A stretch of DNA of 64,000 bases from Brasenia schreberi (lineage: Eukaryota; Streptophyta; Magnoliopsida; Nymphaeales; Cabombaceae). The position numbers and the translations under genes were made by a program. Positions within the stretch are counted from its first letter, which is position 1. Every line of letters starts with the position of its first letter. Positions 60,170 through 64,000 of the stretch are shown here, piece after piece. The stretch spans positions 9,634,501 to 9,698,500 of the forward strand of contig JAYKKT010000059.1 of the NCBI GenBank assembly GCA_036023115.1, given 5' to 3'. The notes below the pieces were generated by a model. It had not been told where the DNA came from. It did not search any database and saw nothing but the letters and a program-made list of their open reading frames with translations.

Positions 60170-60470
60170 ACCAAATTACAATATAATTTGTCTAAAAGCA
60201 TTTGCCTAGATTAAAAGAAAAAAGCATAGAAGAGCATTCAAGTCATACAAGTTCCTTGAAGAAAAAAAGATTGAGAAAAAAGAAAAAAAGATGACAATTG
60301 TTTTGCCAGCAAAAGTAGAGGATATCATGCCAATAAGTGTCCTATTAAGGTACCAAAACAAATAAGATGGTGTTTGAGATACAGGATATTAAAGAAGATT
60401 AGGATAGAATGAAGAATAAAGAAGACTTAGAATGTTGTCAACAACAAAATGTTTTTTATCTAGAGTCTAA
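60000..60470 (+). pseudogene. Retroelement or pararetrovirus capsid-like remnant, weak
   Basis: A Lys/Glu-rich stretch (about 60200-60300) is followed by a zinc-knuckle-like His-Cys pattern near 60318-60345. This arrangement is seen in retroelement Gag and in pararetrovirus coat proteins. Frames are interrupted and the upstream part is not recognisable. If viral, it would be a second relic of the type at 53.8-54.6 kb, on the opposite strand and separated from it by the hAT and LINE sequences. Confidence 0.3.
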
Positions 60471-60809
60471 AACAAGTCTATCTATAGCAAAACAAGAATT
60501 TCAAGATAGATAAGTAGTGATGTTATCAACATCAGAGGTATGGCCATCAACTTTTGGAGAGCTTGCTGAAATGAAGGAGAGCATAGCAGAAAAATCAAGG
60601 CATGTGAAGATGAATTTTGCAATGTATTATCAACAACATTATCAAAATCTAAATCTTATAATATGATCTTAGATGAATCAAATGTTCAAAGCTCAAAAGA
60701 TGAGTGAAATTGGATTCCAAGAACAAGAGTACGGAGTGCGAGATTTTGCAATTGAGTGAATTGCACCAAAGAGAGGAATGCTTCTGGAAGCTTATAGTAG
60801 CTAGTAGGG
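60471..60809. other. Unassigned sequence
   Basis: No domain, repeat or splice pattern recognised. Confidence 0.35.
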
Positions 60810-61830
60810 TGAAGTGGATAAGAGAAGAGAAAGACCTCTTCCACTCCTCACCCAAACGCACTGTCAGGTCAGAATAACATCTGATTGTTGGAGCGTGAGG
60901 ACGGAAGGCCGTGTAGTCAACAAGGAGAGATCCTGGAGGCAGCAAGCCATTTCGAATCTTTTCACTAGTGAACGCACACAGGGAGTTGTACTCCACGGAC
61001 ATGGCCCCGACACTGGTATCGACGAGAGACAAGGAGAGACTTCGGAAGCCGGTGAGTGAGCGGGGAGGAGAGAATGCGGTATGGCGGGGACTGATATCGT
61101 CTGGGATATTATCAAAGTGGACCTTTGTTGAGCGGTGAGTAAAGTATTCTCGTTTGGGGCCCTAAACGCACGGGTGCAGTGAGGTTAGTCGACTTTCGGT
61201 TGGCCTATCTGCGCAATTTCTTATATCTTCTTCTTTCTACCGTAAGACCAGAATGAGGCCTCTTCTTCCTCCTTTAATCTCGGACAACCAGAGCCTCGTA
61301 GGCATATTCAATAGAGCATTCTCATTGCTCATGAGTGCCTATGATAGAGCCTCAAGCACTCCCTCATCTTCTTTGACTTTGCAGAGAGATGGATAGACCA
61401 ACCTAGTAAACAAGTGAGGACGGGTGCCCCGAATCTCATAGGTAACCTTTTTTCGGACAGTCAGGAAACTACGCCCATTAGCTCATCCATTTGCTATAGG
61501 TCCAAAGCTTTATGACCTATATTCATATTCTGAACATCACTATTATTCAAATCCAAAACTTGCTTATAGTGAACTGAAAACGTCGGAAACGCACAATTCG
61601 ACTTCGTTGGTCGGGTCATTAAATGAACAAAAGTCAGTCCGGTTAGGGATGGAAGAGGTTGGCCAACTGATGAACCAACCTATTGATACTGAAGCAAACC
61701 ATTCCGGGACCAAGCAAGCAGACTCACTGAAAATCATGTCATCATCGCTCATATCTGTGAGAGATTGCGATAGATAAATCGTTCGGTTGTCTCACTACGT
61801 ACCTTTTCCCGAGTGTCTATCTGGCAGTCT
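60810..61830. other. Balanced-composition block, possibly organelle-derived
   Basis: Base composition is clearly more GC-rich and even than the AT-rich flanks, with the style of plant mitochondrial intergenic DNA. Frames on both strands (60649-61032 and 60864-61115 minus, 60814-61059 plus, 61564-61752 minus) have no recognised domain. The assignment to mitochondrial DNA is a guess from composition only. Confidence 0.3.
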
Positions 61831-62540
61831 GTCCATCTGATCTGAGAACTATGAAAATAAAACTATTCAAAATTTGAGTCAAAAAGTATAGAAAATGTAT
61901 CTTTCTTGAATTTGATACTTGTACGTTAAGAGGTGTAACAAATCGCGAAAATGATCACTTTTAATATGTTCACAATTATTATAGCCCAAATAGTTGTAGA
62001 TAAGAAATAAAAATGGAAGATGTGTAACATTTTCATAGATATAGAGCAAATATGAATTTTAACAAAGAAAAGTTTGTGAAAGTTTAGTCATATTACCCTC
62101 AAGGAGCCCCAATATCCACAATAAACAAGGAATGAACATTGCATAAAATTATGGTAAATATGTCGGTTAGGGTGGGAACAAAAAGTGTGCATATGAATCT
62201 TCCCTAGATAAATGTTTTCAGCTATGACATGTGAATCATCTCAATGACACTTGATGAACTAGGATCTTACACGATTTATAAAGACTTCTTAGTGGTTTAA
62301 ATAGACGAAGTCCATTAGTCTATATTGAGGCTGTCATCAACCTATCAAAAGTAAGATAAAGAGAAAACCTTTCACTAATGGAGATCATGTCTTAAGACTT
62401 ACAATTTAAGGAAGAATTAGAAAGGGTAAGAGCAATAAAAGCTCTTAACTATTTAATAAATGTTCAAATTGTGAATGGTGGTAGAAACCTTAGAATAGTG
62501 TTAAAGTAAACACCCAAAATTTTCCTTAAGAGAAATCTTT
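61831..62540. other. AT-rich intergenic DNA, no gene recognised
   Basis: No coding signal or repeat seen. Confidence 0.45.
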
Positions 62541-62690
62541 TATAAATATGAATTATATGTCATGAACTTGGAATGTCATAAATGTGAATTATATCTTCAT
62601 GAATTTAGAAAGTTATAAATCTAAATTATATGTTCATGAATTTTGGAAGTTATAAATCTTATTTATGTATTCAAGGTTTTGGAAAGTCAT
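62541..62690. repeat. 37-bp tandem repeat, four units
   Basis: Units beginning TATAAATATGAATTATATG (62541), TAAATGTGAATTATATC (62578), TAAATCTAAATTATATG (62615) and TAAATCTTATTTATGTA (62652) are spaced exactly 37 bases, each with a TTCATGAATTTTGGAA-like second half. The third and fourth differ more. Confidence 0.8.
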
Positions 62691-63204
62691 GACATATTCA
62701 ATAAATCTGGAAAGTTATATTTTGAAAAGTTATCTCATACATATAAATTTTGGAAAATCAATGTGTACATGTTAATGCATCCGTTTAGCTTGCATAAAAA
62801 TATGGATGATGAGCATGGGTATATATTATGTGCTTATATGAAAATTAATTAATTTTGAAAAGTCAAATAGGACCACCTAATTAGTTCACTAGAGTCATGG
62901 TTTCACCCATTGATGACCTTGAACCTACTTGATTAACCTACATCTATATATCTTAATCCATCTATCATCCTACATAGCTCGACCTATACATGACTTATAT
63001 TTACTTGGCATGATGCATACATTACTCACATATTTACTTGGCTTAACTCATACTTTATTTACATGTTTTGGACGACCCATGCTAACGTCATTTTGTGAGT
63101 GGGTCAAGAATCATGTTTCTTTCAACGTCTTCGTAAGTTTTATATTGGATGAAAAATCTGATATATTCTGCTCATGCTAAAGAGAAGGAAGTCTAGCTAT
63201 GGTT

Positions 63205-63372
63205 TATGTCAAGAAGGATCAACCAACATGATCAGTTGTGGTTGTTTAGGGTCTATGTCAAGTGGGAGTCAACCAACCTAGAGACAGCAAAACTGAATTT
63301 TTTTTGGTTAAGGTTCATGTCAATAGGGTCAACCATGTCAATAGGATCAATCATGTCAAGTGGGAGTCAACA
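63205..63372. repeat. Short repeats of a TATGTCAAGTGGGAGTCAACC-like unit
   Basis: Variants of ATGTCAA-(G/T)-(A/G)GG-(A)-(G/T)CAACC occur at about 63206, 63252, 63316, 63335 and 63354, unevenly spaced. Two of them are in direct tandem (TCATGTCAATAGGGTCAACC and CATGTCAATAGGATCAATC). Confidence 0.65.
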
Positions 63373-64000
63373 CTAAGCAAATAGAGGCTAAATGATTCCA
63401 TTACTTGCAAAAGTATCAGAATTTTCATAAAGGCAAGATAGTATCTGCTAGAATTTTATTGCAGAATCATTGTAAACTTACTAATTTCATGTGTCTTAGA
63501 TCTTTTCTATAAAAGGGATTTTCTCTCTTATTTTAAACCCTCTTCTTCTTCCTTTTTCTTTGCTTAGTATATTTGTGGGTGTTTTCAATAAGGAAAGGTA
63601 GGTTCGATCAAAGTCTCTTTCAAGTAACATGCAGATTTTAGTTTTTTTTTCTATTAACTTTGTTATTCATCCTAGTTGTCTTGTATTATCAGTATTAAAA
63701 AAGAAAAAAAGAAGGTAGCATCATAGTTCTTATTAATTCTTTATTTTAGTTTATTTCATAATATTTAATTTAATTATTGTTATTTATTAGGTTCACATAG
63801 GTCCATTATATTTCATCGCATCCATCAAGTATTAAATATTGCATGCCTAATTGTGCCCTTGATCATTACATACTAGTTAACGTTCACATTGCATTGCAGT
63901 TAGCATACATCTTGCATTCCATTAGCAACATCAGAGGCACATTGTTTTTTCACATCCAAGGCTCTAAAAATCTCATCTAACATACATTGAAATTCAACAC
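63373..64000. other. Intergenic to window end, no gene recognised
   Basis: T-rich with no coding sequence. A TATAAAAGGG box at about 63511-63520 followed by a CTCTTCTTCTTCC leader-like stretch could be a promoter or an LTR promoter, but nothing recognisable follows before the window ends. Confidence 0.35.

Overview
This window reads as nuclear DNA of a flowering plant. The evidence is a five-exon 4-coumarate:CoA ligase gene with canonical GT-AG introns, a PR-1-type gene remnant, a plastid ycf2 fragment, plant-type retroelements and hAT transposons, and long AT-rich, microsatellite-bearing intergenic DNA. The lineage cannot be fixed from the sequence alone. It is a gene-poor, repeat-rich region, and only one gene (4CL, minus strand, about 27.2-30.4 kb) is clearly intact.

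Layout. 0-2 kb: 3' part of an RTE-clade LINE with an open ORF running in from the left edge. 2.0-2.8 kb: minus-strand Ty3/gypsy RT-RNase H fragment, followed by four diverged ~235-bp tandem repeats (2.8-3.7 kb). 4.48-11.18 kb: a recognisable but dead Ty1/copia element with both LTRs, primer-binding site, gag and pol remnants and polypurine tract. A second RTE LINE is nested inside its integrase region, flanked by a 20-bp target duplication. 11.5-12.0 kb: PR-1 pseudogene broken by three in-frame stops. 13.9-18 kb: Tat-like Ty3/gypsy RNase H-integrase remnant and probable 3' LTR. 19.0-19.7 kb: plastid ycf2 insertion. 20.3 kb: a 42-bp RTE insertion with a perfect 16-bp target duplication. 21.2-22.7 kb: exons of an unrecognised plant gene. 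24-27 kb: microsatellites and a MITE-like element. 27.2-30.7 kb: 4CL and its promoter. 30.8-32.6 kb: more RTE remnants. 34.1-37.8 kb: degenerate hAT transposon. 41.0-41.3 kb: RTE tail with a tandem duplication. 43-46 kb and 48.5-51.7 kb: diverged tandem-repeat districts without convincing genes. 53.7-54.6 kb: pararetrovirus-like RT/RNase H relic. 54.6-56.9 kb: second hAT-like relic. 56.9-59.3 kb: longest RTE copy, minus strand. 60.8-61.8 kb: a patch of different base composition that may be organellar. 62.5-63.4 kb: short tandem repeats.

No operon-like or multi-gene functional system is visible. The main biological story is layered transposon insertion and decay around a phenylpropanoid-pathway gene, with small scars that show how the pieces were inserted, copied or deleted. 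All calls come from reading translations and comparing parts of the window with each other; no database search was made.
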